Assembly: GCA_947184155.2 (NCBI GenBank)
Contig: CAMXCT020001149.1
Location: forward strand, 1-64,000
Reading direction: 5' to 3'
Origin: Cladocopium goreaui
Lineage: Eukaryota; Sar; Dinophyceae; Suessiales; Symbiodiniaceae
DNA: 64,000 bases
The first letter of the stretch is position 1; each line of letters begins with the position of its first letter. Under the pieces are notes generated by a model. That model was not told where the DNA came from, ran no database searches, and was given only the letters and a program-made list of their open reading frames with translations. Of this stretch, positions 41,001-49,798 are shown piece by piece. The translations under genes and the position numbers were made by a program.

Positions 41001-42931
41001 CTCTCAATGCACCTGCACCTGATACGGAACCCAAACGGTCGCCAGAAGAAGAGGCGAGAGACATCCTTGCAGTAGCTGCCAAGAACCAGCCCGAAGATGG
41101 GCCAAACACAAGAAGAGCAGCTGTCCGCGCATGCAAGTACTTAAGAGCCATGGTCAGCCAATATGAGACCACCATCCAAGCCGTGCATAGTGCCGCCCGC
41201 ACCCACACGCAAAAAAGCAAAGGCACGGTAGGACCTGCAGTTGACTATCGCCCGCAAGGAGAAGCCCTCCCAGTCATCTCAGCAGACCTAACCTCCGAAT
41301 TACTGCATTGTTTGTCCACGCTCCCAGACCCATGGCCCCTGGCTAAGATCACCATAGACATGGAGAAACCGAGCCAGTGGGTCTCAAAGTTGTGCAGACT
41401 TTACTTTGCTGACGAGTATGCCAAGCGAACAGTTGGATTGCCCTCACGTAGGCATGTCCCGGACATCGCGGGTGCACTACGAGCAGTTCAAGCCATCCTC
41501 CCCAAACTCGAAGTCAAAATGATTGAATTCTTAGCTGAATGGATGGTCACTCTTCTAATGCCAGCCTCGCACGTATTGGAAGTGAGGGCACCTCACCTTT
41601 CCTTTATGATGCTCAAGGAATACTGGTTTAGAGAGCTGTACCTAGGCCTGAAAGTCACAGCATCCTTCGACCGCTCTGAATCATACACCAGAGTGATCGA
41701 TGGTCAGGTAAGATGTATCACGCCTGAAGTCAAGCCGCAGAATTTGCAGGTCATTTGGAATGTGCAGTTTATCACAGTCTTTGTGCCGGCATGGATGATC
41801 CCGCCCGTCTACCATAGCCTGCGCAGAGAAAGCATTAAAACCGCTAGTTCTGCAAGTCCCATAGGAGTCCAGTCAGTCCGTCCCACCTGGTTTGAAGACA
41901 CCACACCCAAGGACACTACATCTCAATCACCTCAAGACCCTCAAAAGGAGCAACCCCAGCCACTACATGGGCTAAAGTTAGTCATCAAAGAAGAGGTGTT
42001 ACCAGCGAATGACCAACCACAATTCCCTTCGCTCGAGCTGTTGGCTGGCAGAGGCCTTTTAGCACCTGACACATGGAAGTGCAAACGTGCTCAAGTCAGC
42101 CTCAAAGCAACTATTGATGTCCCCATGTTGGGTACAATCATAGAGCAAAATGGTGATGGACTCCTGGAAGACTCCCACATGCCCGTGGGATGGCCACTCC
42201 ACATCGATGGCGCTGTCAGACAATGTTGTATTCACAGAGCTGCTAGCTTACAAGAATTAGATGATATGCTCAAAGAATATGACATGAAAAGGGATTCAGT
42301 GGAAATCAACCATGACGCGCCTCAATGGTCCCATCATGCAGTGTGGAACCGAAAGTATATGGAACCGAAACCAGGATATACACTGGAACAACTATGGGCT
42401 GACTCCGAGCCTGCCATAAGCAAGAAAACAACCACGTCATATGATGTGCAAACAAATGACGTCCAGCGTGCAGTAGCGGCCATTCAGCGTTTCCCATCCC
42501 CCATTCCTCCCGATAGCCCCTTCCTACGAGCGTTAGGGACAACAGCTGCCCTAAAAGCCCCACCGCAGACTGACACCCTAGCGCAAAGAGCTCTGGAGGA
42601 ATGGGAACGCACTTTGTGTGAAAACAAAGCAGTGGCAATCCTCGCCGAGGTACAAGCCGGCCGACCAACTATAATCCACAAAGATGGTGGCGAAATGCTC
42701 ATTGCCATTGTCCTTGACAGGCCACTGGCGGAAGCGAAGGAACTGGTTGATGACCCTGCGGCATTCACTCGCGAAATGACGCGGATCCTGCGTGACAAGC
42801 AAACCCACCCACTCATCGCCCAAATGATGAAACCAGCGGAGAGCAGTGATCCACCCCCCGCCACTGCTGCAGCCAGTGGTGCTAGTAGCAGTGGAGAACC
42901 TCGCACCACCTCACACGAGCAGTTCCAGTAA
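38084..42931 (+). CDS. ORF-b copy B: 1615-aa superfamily-1 helicase, intact
   Basis: SF1 helicase motifs are complete in residues ~280-770: Walker A GLFGAGKSKS (~285), a Ia-like segment IDTTDSLKILFICKEN, DExx box LLVIDEGQQYG (~406), motif III WTGDSEQTPGG (~435) and motif VI GRITVRLTRSKSLTLL (~755). DEGQ followed by QTPGG is Upf1-like. This predicts ATP-driven unwinding of RNA or DNA. About 280 residues precede the motor and ~840 follow it with no recognised domain; a Pro/Gln-rich stretch lies around 41.88-41.98 kb. The ATG begins two bases after the stop of ORF-a, suggesting coupled re-initiation. The short copy A (2507-4954) matches the N-terminal half. The ORF has no stop in 4.8 kb, which argues that this copy is young or selected. 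Confidence 0.8.
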   Translation: MQSAGPIRQPWQPIAFEFLFKGSEFGHWKVKGGQDAFAFRHPSLGKTEVFSLLASDAHHHKVSPIGTGRLIAMVGTAEAPADDGDDLQILFGLVLAITPRASKSKDELAASRIYRQCNPRFIEVAFLSGPAIEFFAKEQLEALQDWYSASGQHLDPIDATVQGQKSPVPGTFFLHTMWMFGCTKPTREVTAVAQTPPCRYHLGLGIYNVQTAVEGMEGNKKSHFLHLCGQLLRLVLIPCHVEGELHPWTRSTALSFAAELDGHVLGTLCAVTMALLTNRLDLCIQGLFGAGKSKSMAILILALIEIDTTDSLKILFICKENSGTRSFADLLLWLDPPSGVFGRIGRLVGDQERNKSSYSHTKFDIHPRERRQMLNKCQLILATGGTVAQDLTMQWSTMCGFMQELSLLVIDEGQQYGTDREIAVISLLRQQPLVLWTGDSEQTPGGIDRAARNAKRSRQLLLAKKHGLRSDRNYYMPANLADAMIRLLDGSANEGLAALSQILKRGQPTLGQLWTSHLSPQDEEDLRAASTVLPGLKAQFEAAQPNMQRHSRFVDSELLAGTALNFPRSLVRLAWILQHAATLLPMAGDIQAVFNSQTAGVSDIHAWGLMLPSSSRVSPVTYHAVVAVRYPDLCRQINGLWELGSFASGGLPDKPPGFQLVLWDTNARINGLVATDLETLVSEVLTPFPHNAGFADGLFIMTTATDHKNNLNETIANSAGGTAQVSIVAQPSIGFLNTKYYSNGSPTEDTEDCLGRITVRLTRSKSLTLLVSPLDMMGLMGMAQVIATIAYGIRGLRRGETTWRWPDFDPDPVQENLAQLSRWSLNSAPTWEFPPLAIANQYYDQQADEVKRARYRLILVRGSDLRWLNRERFQEVKAGLRTQHKWLPEQNLPFSEVVLYAYAADRTPFPTYVCLPSGLYKARTGQIVAQTGPEQEILSLPGIYFFDGWRLHPKLPIPDHLPRAKEAPVQGTALNAPAPDTEPKRSPEEEARDILAVAAKNQPEDGPNTRRAAVRACKYLRAMVSQYETTIQAVHSAARTHTQKSKGTVGPAVDYRPQGEALPVISADLTSELLHCLSTLPDPWPLAKITIDMEKPSQWVSKLCRLYFADEYAKRTVGLPSRRHVPDIAGALRAVQAILPKLEVKMIEFLAEWMVTLLMPASHVLEVRAPHLSFMMLKEYWFRELYLGLKVTASFDRSESYTRVIDGQVRCITPEVKPQNLQVIWNVQFITVFVPAWMIPPVYHSLRRESIKTASSASPIGVQSVRPTWFEDTTPKDTTSQSPQDPQKEQPQPLHGLKLVIKEEVLPANDQPQFPSLELLAGRGLLAPDTWKCKRAQVSLKATIDVPMLGTIIEQNGDGLLEDSHMPVGWPLHIDGAVRQCCIHRAASLQELDDMLKEYDMKRDSVEINHDAPQWSHHAVWNRKYMEPKPGYTLEQLWADSEPAISKKTTTSYDVQTNDVQRAVAAIQRFPSPIPPDSPFLRALGTTAALKAPPQTDTLAQRALEEWERTLCENKAVAILAEVQAGRPTIIHKDGGEMLIAIVLDRPLAEAKELVDDPAAFTREMTRILRDKQTHPLIAQMMKPAESSDPPPATAAASGASSSGEPRTTSHEQFQ

Positions 42932-43382
42932 GCCACTTGAGGTGACGTAGAGTACCCAAGTTTCCCATCCATGCATTCAGCCTGTAACTCGACCTAGGCT
43001 GAGCGGCGTGGTCACCATGGGGTACTCATGGTTGATTACTGCCCGCTGCGACTACCTTTGCTGTCAGCATGCCGGAGCCAGTATGGGACGGGAGGCGGTG
43101 GGGGGCGGTTATAATAATCCTTTTCAGGGTTTTTAAGTTGTTTTTTTTCGTGTTGTTCTACCTTAATTATTGCATGGTAGTGTAGTGCGATGTCAAAGTA
43201 CATCTAGCCATGGTGCCCGTCGCCGTTTGACCTTCGCTCAACCAATTTTTCGACCGGCCAAATGATCTTCACCACACCTCCACATGCCCTTTCTCGACCA
43301 AGGTGGCAACACGGTGCGTGCCAGTGGAATGCCCTGAAGCTTTAGTCCACCTACAAACCTGTAGACAACTTAGTCCTTTGGA
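42932..43382. other. Spacer after the helicase ORF
   Basis: No gene is visible. A G-rich stretch and a T run (about 43085-43150) could mark a 3' end, but no defined terminator is recognised. Confidence 0.4.
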
Positions 43383-43784
43383 ATGGAGCGACCGACTCCT
43401 ATCAAAGACGCCGCTGTCCATCGTCTTGCACAGTCCATCACTCAACTGACCCTCTGCCAGGTCACTACCAGTGAAGTCGATGATGCCACCAAACTTCTAG
43501 AGAAGGCCCGACAGAAGCTTCAAGGCATCCAAAACATCCCATCCCAGAGGGTTATTGACCTTGAGGCGGCTATACGCCAACTCCGTCAAATTGGCTGTAT
43601 CTTGGATAGCTGCACCATATCTGCCAGTTACGAAGTAACCCAGGCACAGAAAGCCATATTACAGCTTCACCATACAGCCAAGGGAGCCAGCACCTCGTCT
43701 GAAGAACTCAATGCACAGATATCACCACGCACTGATGACGAGTACAATCTCCCATACCATGAAGACGAGTTGCAAGAGCACTAG
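43383..43784 (+). CDS. Hypothetical 133-aa helical ORF after the helicase
   Basis: The ATG-initiated ORF is rich in Ala, Gln, Leu and charged residues with heptad-like spacing (DDATKLLEKARQKLQGIQ, IDLEAAIRQLRQIG), suggesting a small coiled-coil protein. It lies on the same strand 450 bp after the helicase ORF. No family is recognised. Whether it belongs to the same element is an inference. Confidence 0.4.
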   Translation: MERPTPIKDAAVHRLAQSITQLTLCQVTTSEVDDATKLLEKARQKLQGIQNIPSQRVIDLEAAIRQLRQIGCILDSCTISASYEVTQAQKAILQLHHTAKGASTSSEELNAQISPRTDDEYNLPYHEDELQEH

Positions 43785-44445
43785 CACAGTGGTGCCTACC
43801 GGAACCAAGTTTGATGCAGTATGATGATTGGAAAAGCAGTTCTGAGCGGACTCTGAGTGTGCCCTGAGTGCCGTAGCCTCGATGTCATTTTCACCTTAGA
43901 TCATGTTTCACTCTCCTGTTTCACTGCGGTAGTTTTTCTCACCACTTTGTTGTGACCCGGCTTTGTCGGTGTTTGCTTCAAAGTGTCAGGGTGAATGTCA
44001 TGCCGTTAAGGCTGCTCTTTGTGATCTCGGGGATCCTGGCTGGGGGGATCCCTGGTTTCCGCATTGAGCTTTGTTGCTTCCTGCACCCTTCAAGTGGCCC
44101 ATGGTGTGTTTGTGGTTTTTCCGTTGTTGTCTTGTGTTATGGGCCTGCGAACATGACACATAAGTTGTCATCTGCATGCGCCGAGATGATACTAAGCTAT
44201 CACCTCTTGCCTCAACTGATCTTTTTCACCCATAACTGGAACCTGTCACGTCACTGCTGGGTGGTTGTGTGGTTTTTTGTGTTTTGTGTGGGTTGTTTTT
44301 GTTTGTGTTTGTTTTTTGTGTTGTTTTTGCTTTTGGTTCTTTGTGTTTCGGTTTTTGTTCTCTGGAACGTGACAAGGGAATAGGACTATGTATCGGTCCT
44401 CTGCCAGTTGACTTTTGCGGCCCTACAGCTTGGCCTCTGCGTGAA
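43785..44445. other. Spacer with a G/T-rich tract
   Basis: No supportable gene. The plus strand becomes strongly G/T-rich at 44265-44360, much like 7315-7460 near the 3' end of the first LINE. Confidence 0.4.
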
Positions 44446-45275
44446 TTAATTAATTAATCTCATATGCAACATGCTTGGCAACATGTTGAACGACCTGGCG
44501 AAAGCCATACGGCGTTGGACGGAAAAAATCCTCCTTGACCTTGTCTGAACTGACCTTGTCCTAACAGACCTTGTCCATGCACACCCTGACCTGGATACCC
44601 TTGACATGCTGTGAAAGTTTGTGTCTCTTGCAGGGTTACAACTTGGCTTTGGTGCGAGCTGCCATTCATTGAGTATTTGGTAGTGGAACTGGACTATGGG
44701 AAGATGTCTGCAACAGACTTGAGCAGTTTCGATATTGCTTTGTAGTATTTGAAGCTGCCGAAGTTGCTTTGAGATATCGGCCTGTGGGTCTGAGTGAATC
44801 TTCATGGAGTTCAAGACATTTTAAGTACAGTTTGGAGCTTTATTTAGCTTTATGATACTGAGCGAATGCTTCCAGAAGCATTCGCTATGCAGTTGAGCAA
44901 CCCTGCAACTGAGACATGAAAAACAGTTTCATCAGTTGAAAAATGACTGCTAACATCGTCAAAAACGTCGAAATTTCGGTTTCAAGTGTCAAACTTGTTG
45001 AAAAATCTGAAAACATCTCGGAAATCAAGGAACTCAGCACTAGGATTGGACACCTTGAGTTACTCCACCTGCACTTGCACTAGACTATTCACCTTCACCT
45101 GCCTGACTTGCATTAACTGCATCGGTTCCAAATCTCCCATCAGCCGCAGCACATCTTGCAACCTTTGATTCTGGGGTGTTACTCCGCCAATGTCCGGTCC
45201 CATCCACATGCCTCCAGTTTGACCTTGTCCACCTGTTTTGCACGTTTCTAGATTGGTAGAATCGTTTTTGCACAA
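44446..45275 (-). pseudogene. Possible antisense copia gag remnant
   Basis: Minus-strand frames here contain a Gly/Gln-rich stretch (GQGVHGQGLLGQGQF) and a segment MGDLEPMQLMQVRQ after a GG/GQ-rich start. This composition resembles N-terminal Gag regions of dinoflagellate copia elements, and the Gag split around 45.78/54.17 kb is also Gly/Pro/Gln-rich. The frames are short and interrupted. The assignment is weak. Confidence 0.25.
44861..44886. repeat. Perfect 12-bp inverted repeat
   Basis: AGCGAATGCTTC (44861-44872) and GAAGCATTCGCT (44875-44886) are perfect reverse complements separated by CA. It lies in non-coding sequence upstream of the copia gag start. It may be a hairpin, a protein-binding site or an old element end. 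Confidence 0.85.
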
Positions 45276-45711
45276 TTAAGTTTGTAGAGATTTTGGAATC
45301 CCTGACTGGACCGGAATCCAGTTTGCTTTACCCACAGAAACTCACTTAGTTTCTGTGTTCTGAACTGTGTTTACCAACGTGAACGTTGGCTCAAGCCTGC
45401 GAGAGCGAAAAGTGTGTGAGTGTGTTGCCGTGAGACGGTCTGGGAGAGTCGATACTGCAGAAACGCGAAACGATCGCCGTTTGTTTGTGTTTTGGTTTGG
45501 GTTTACTTTGAGCACGAGAGGTTTGAAAGCGGTTTTCGCGGTCTAACTTTGTGTGTCAAAGTTTTACGTGGTAGCGGAGCTTGTGTGCTCTCTCCACAAG
45601 AGATCCTGTGAGGATCTGGCACGCCTGTGTGCGTCTTGTGTGTGCCTGGTTCCAGGGAAGTTGATGTGAGTTGCGTTTGACTGTCGTGTGTTTGACTCCG
45701 AGGTGTCAGAA

Positions 45712-45779
45712 ATGTCTCAATCAGGACAACGCATTTTCGCATGGACGGCCAAGGTACCTAGAACGGAGAGAAAGGATGG
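45712..45779 (+). pseudogene. 5' fragment of copia gag, split by the DIRS-like insertion
   Basis: An ATG at 45712 opens a frame of 22 codons that reaches the left end of the inserted element. The sequence ATGG occurs at 45776-45779 and again at 54168-54171. Counting ATGG once, the frame passes exactly into the gag frame at 54170, where a Gly/Pro-rich Gag N-terminus continues. This makes 45712 the likely original gag start. Confidence 0.6.
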
Positions 45780-46145
45780 GGTTACTCATTGCAAAGCGAT
45801 GATGACACCTTTATTTGAAAACGAAAGGAAATTTTTTTGTGAAACAAAAATTAAGCTGTGACCTTTTAGAGATTGACACCTGGAAAAACTATAAACCTGA
45901 TACTGCGAGAAACAGGAATGTCTTTTGACATTTGTTTTCCTGAAATGTCATAAACACAGAAGGTTGACAAACCTTCGTTTGTGTTTAACTTGAAGTTTGT
46001 TGAGTTTTTGCCAAACAGAAACTTTTCAACAAAATATCTGTTAGCAAGGAATACATATATGTGTATCCGTGCACGCCTCAAGTTAAGGGAGGGAGAGGAG
46101 GGTTCTGACTTGCATTTTGCAAAATAGTTGCAAATGTGAGATTTA
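45778..46145 (+). repeat. Split direct repeat A1
   Basis: Matches A2 (53374-53741) over 368 bp with no indel and only a few substitutions (in the T run near 45830 and one C/T near 46103). It marks the left end of the DIRS-order element. Confidence 0.9.
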
Positions 46146-48535
46146 GCTTGGGGGTAGTTAGGTGGTGCCATGGATGTGGAGGAAGGAGAATTTCTGGGCC
46201 TTCACCGACTTGTCATCCTCGAAGGGGAGATTTTGTTTGGAGGTGTGGAGATAGATCAACACTCTGCAAGTTATGCACCATCTTTGATACCTACAGACTT
46301 TTCAGAAACGCTGACAATTTCGTCAGTTGAGCATGCTGAAACTTTGCCCAGTAACTGCAACGTAGATGCGGTGGTTAATTCTGCATGGAATAGCTTGCTT
46401 ACAGATGTTTACAAGCCGCCTGGAAAATTAAACTCTGGAGCCAATTTCTTGACCCTGGACTAACAGTCATGGAGCAAATGTCAAGAGGTTTTAGGAGGCC
46501 GATGTCCACACCTGCGGTGACTGTTGGAGAGTCTGCTGATGGAGCTGAAATTGATAGGTGGGTTTTGGCGAAAACACTTTCTTTGATCACTTCGTTTTGC
46601 AGCATGTCAGAGATGTTTCTGAACGTAGCTGGCAAGAGGAGAGAGATGAGTTGCGGTAAACTGGCATACAGCGTTGGGTTGCATTGCTTGACAAGTGGCA
46701 TGTTGGTGCATCAACGCTGATGAAATCTTTGCACAACAAAAGTATGTGCACTGAAAAGGCTCAGATCTTGGTGGATGTTTTCACAACAAGGCTCCCCAGA
46801 CGCTTATTAACGAGTTAGCAGCCTTAACAGTCTCTGAAGTGTACTTCGAGCTGTAGGTTCAAGTTTTCCTTGCACTGAAAAGGAATTTCACAATTTCCTG
46901 AGGACTGAACCCAACAAACAAGCGTTTTCGTCACGACTCAAAGCTTTCTTTGAGGCAGATGTTTTTGCAAATCATGTCTTGGGCCTGGATGAGCTTCAGC
47001 AGGTGGTTGCGAGTCGCAGATGTTTGGTTACAGCATCACAGAAGCTTCAATCGTGTCCTAGACAGGCTGACCCTTTTACAGTTTTGCAACTGAAGAGGCG
47101 GTATGAGATTCTCAGGGATAGTGAAGAGTTGTGGGACGAGGCAATGGCAGGTATGTTTTTGTTCTGCATATGTGGACGTTCGAGATGGGCAGATGCACAG
47201 CACGCTGCTGAGATGGTTCCGGACCTAGGCGATGGTGGTGTGCCTTAGTTTTTGGAGTTGAAAACTGCTGTTCAGGAAACATTCAAGGGCTTTTCACTTG
47301 CGTCACATGTTATACCATTTTCTGCACTGGCTCAGGGGGTTTCCTTGGGCAATTGGGCATTGCAGTGGATCAGAGTGAGAGACATGAGCAGGTTTCTGAG
47401 TTGAGTCACTTTCCACTCACCTGACAGAGACTTGGAACCTACAAAGCGGCCTATATCGACATAGGAGGCAAAGTTGTGGCTGAGGCACATTTGTGGACAC
47501 AGCACATAGTGAAACCAGGTTGACAAGTCACTCATGCAAATGTACATGTCTTTCTTCTTGGCCAAGAAGGGGTCACCGGTGAAGATCGTCTGAACCTCGG
47601 CTACCAATCAAACAAGATGAGCAGCATTAGTATATGGTCGTGATGCAGTTGCCAGGCTATTTGCATTGTTGTCACATGTTTTGAAGGAAAGCTGTGAAGA
47701 AGTTTTGAACCGAACAACACTCGGAGTGGCAGGTTGAAACCAGGGGCCGAATCCTTGGACAAGGTTGAATCCAACCCGTTCCTCCTCAGGAGGATCTCAG
47801 AAAACGTTTACAAGGCACGATGGTGCTGTTGGTTTTGATTCCGCAAAATGGAGGACATGTTTCAGGTTGAAGGACAGTTGACAGAGTGCTGAACGTGAAC
47901 TTGGAAAAACTGTCGCAGCGTGCATGGTTTCATGTTTTTCTGTCGAGCAGTGGAGTGATGTTCACGAGGCAGACATGTTGAAACGTTTTGGGAAAAACGG
48001 TGCACATGTTTGAGACGTGAGGTTGTTTCACTTGTTGAGAGAAGGAATCCGTTTTGCAACTGTGATTTGTGCTTGTTTTCAAGTTCAGACATGTGAAACG
48101 TTTGAAACGACAGGCATGTTTGAATGTGGAATTGTTTCAGTCTAGCGTTGGTTGAGCTGCTTCAAATGAAGCTTGGCAACTTCTTGCTAGAACAAAACGT
48201 TTAGAACATGGGGGAATAAAAGAGTCTAGAGGGCTCTTGCCAGGGCCCCCATTGTTGAACTTGTTGCAGAGACTTGACATCGAGGAATCGTCTGTGAGTT
48301 GAGGTTCAAGCAACCTGCAGATGATAGGTCGATACAGGTTAAGTCTACTGGACAAAGCTTTTGAATCAGATGTGCGGTAGGATGGTTTCTTGAAATTACA
48401 CGTCATATGAAGTGGCGGGGTTTTTTCGAGATAATCAACCGTTTTGCATTGTGTACGATAATTCAATGATTTTCTGACCATGCAATTTATGGGCGGTAAC
48501 CAGGAAGGTTTTTCAGAGTTGAGTGTGCAGTTAGA
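46146..48535. other. Decayed 5' interior of the DIRS-order element
   Basis: Short plus-strand frames (46170-46463, 46469-46720, 46979-47404) are interrupted by stops. The last is recombinase-like. Between ~47410 and 47607 a minus-strand frame looks coding-like and ends at a CAG/GTGAGT sequence. The rest shows no recognisable gene. Confidence 0.45.
46979..47404 (+). pseudogene. Tyrosine-recombinase-like remnant
   Basis: The frame reads ADPFTVLQLKRRYEIL, then GMFLFCICGRSRWADAQH, where a RxRWxDxQ segment fits the catalytic Arg-I region of DIRS-type tyrosine recombinases. After a TAG at 47246-47248 it continues with ELKTAVQETFKG and GNWALQWIRVR. The HxxR and Tyr motifs were not found, so it is truncated and inactive. 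It lies 5' of the Gag-like ORF, whereas the recombinase usually follows RT in this order; an inserted fragment or a variant order is possible. Confidence 0.4.
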
Positions 48536-49759
48536 TTGGAAGCCATGTCTTTGGCTGACTCAGAAGCTGCATTCGAACAGCATGGGAACAAACTGGTTCC
48601 AGATGGATCGCTGGTGGCCCTTTTAGTGGACAATGGTGTCAAGAGTTTGAGTGCTTTGGCTTTCTCTGCAGGGACTCCACAGTCCCCACCGTCGGATGAG
48701 CAGTTTGCAGAATTTGCCACCAGGCTCAATGGAGGCAACCCTATGAGTTTTGGAGTACAAGCTGCACTTAGGAGGCTGCACTTTGAGGCGTCGGCGATAG
48801 TCATGGCAGACTTGAAAGCACGTGCAACAGATACTTCTGGTGATGGTACCAGAAAACTCCCGGTGGCTGAGAAAACAGCCAGACTGAGAGACCAAGAACA
48901 AAGGCTCCCTGGAATGCGAATCAAGGGAGAGCTCCAACCTTCCTTTGCTTTAGTGGATCAGGTGGCGCAGATCAAAGAGACGAACTGTGTGGTATGGATA
49001 CCGCCTAGCAAATGCAGCAAACGTGACACGGAGATTCAAAATCAACTTAAAGACAAACCAGTGACCTTGACATTGGAACAGCAGATGGTTAAGGTTACAG
49101 CAGCCGACGAAGTGGTTTCGACAGATGTGTCGACTGACCTTCATCTGCAATGGGCGCTTCAAAGGCGCGGCTTGGCGTTTGATCAGTGTTCTCTGATTAG
49201 CAATGCAGAGCATGAGATTTGGGTGCAGCAGCTTCTGGGGCAGATCACAAGGGAGCCACCTAATGGGTTTGCTCGAGTTTCCACGGGGCAAGTGCTCCGA
49301 GCAGACCGTGAACTTTTCACGATCATGGCACAGGAGTTGCAAGGTTCTCTACAACCGAATGAAAGGGGTGACTTCCCGATGGAGCTGAAGCTAAAGGAAC
49401 TCAGGACAGACCCAAGGGTCACTATGTACCTTTTGCCGTTGCCAAAGTCCTCTGCAGCTGCTTCAAAGGATACAGACAAATCAGCTTCTTCGAGTGCACC
49501 TCCAGCAAGGCCAGCTCCAGCGGCTCCTTCACGACCGACTAAGCGCACAAAGGTCTCAGCCAAGGCCAAAGCCATGTGCCCTCAGGAGTTGAAAGGCTAT
49601 CCACAGAAAGATCCGAGTGGACAAGCCATATGTTGGGCCTTCAATTTGAAATCGGGTTGCAAAGCAGAAGTTACAAATGGACGCTGCAAGAAAGGAGTCC
49701 ATTGTTGCATCAAGTGCCATCGATCGAATCACAGTTTGGTGACATGCAGAGTCAACTGA
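48536..49759 (+). CDS. Gag-like protein with CCCH and CCHC zinc motifs
   Basis: The listed first codon is TTG; the likely ATG is 48545. The ~400-aa protein has a mainly helical body, an Ala/Pro/Ser-rich linker (~310-345) with KRTKVSAKAKA, and a C-terminal zinc region. There CWAFNLKSGC...C...H precedes a canonical zinc knuckle CIKCHRSNHSLVTC (C-x2-C-x4-H-x4-C). This composition is typical of a nucleocapsid that packages element RNA. It stops 39 nt before the next ORF's first codon, in a different frame. No internal stops are present. Confidence 0.65.
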   Translation: MEAMSLADSEAAFEQHGNKLVPDGSLVALLVDNGVKSLSALAFSAGTPQSPPSDEQFAEFATRLNGGNPMSFGVQAALRRLHFEASAIVMADLKARATDTSGDGTRKLPVAEKTARLRDQEQRLPGMRIKGELQPSFALVDQVAQIKETNCVVWIPPSKCSKRDTEIQNQLKDKPVTLTLEQQMVKVTAADEVVSTDVSTDLHLQWALQRRGLAFDQCSLISNAEHEIWVQQLLGQITREPPNGFARVSTGQVLRADRELFTIMAQELQGSLQPNERGDFPMELKLKELRTDPRVTMYLLPLPKSSAAASKDTDKSASSSAPPARPAPAAPSRPTKRTKVSAKAKAMCPQELKGYPQKDPSGQAICWAFNLKSGCKAEVTNGRCKKGVHCCIKCHRSNHSLVTCRVN

Positions 49760-49798
49760 CTAGATGGGTCAAACTTACAACAGCGGTCGTCAGATTTC

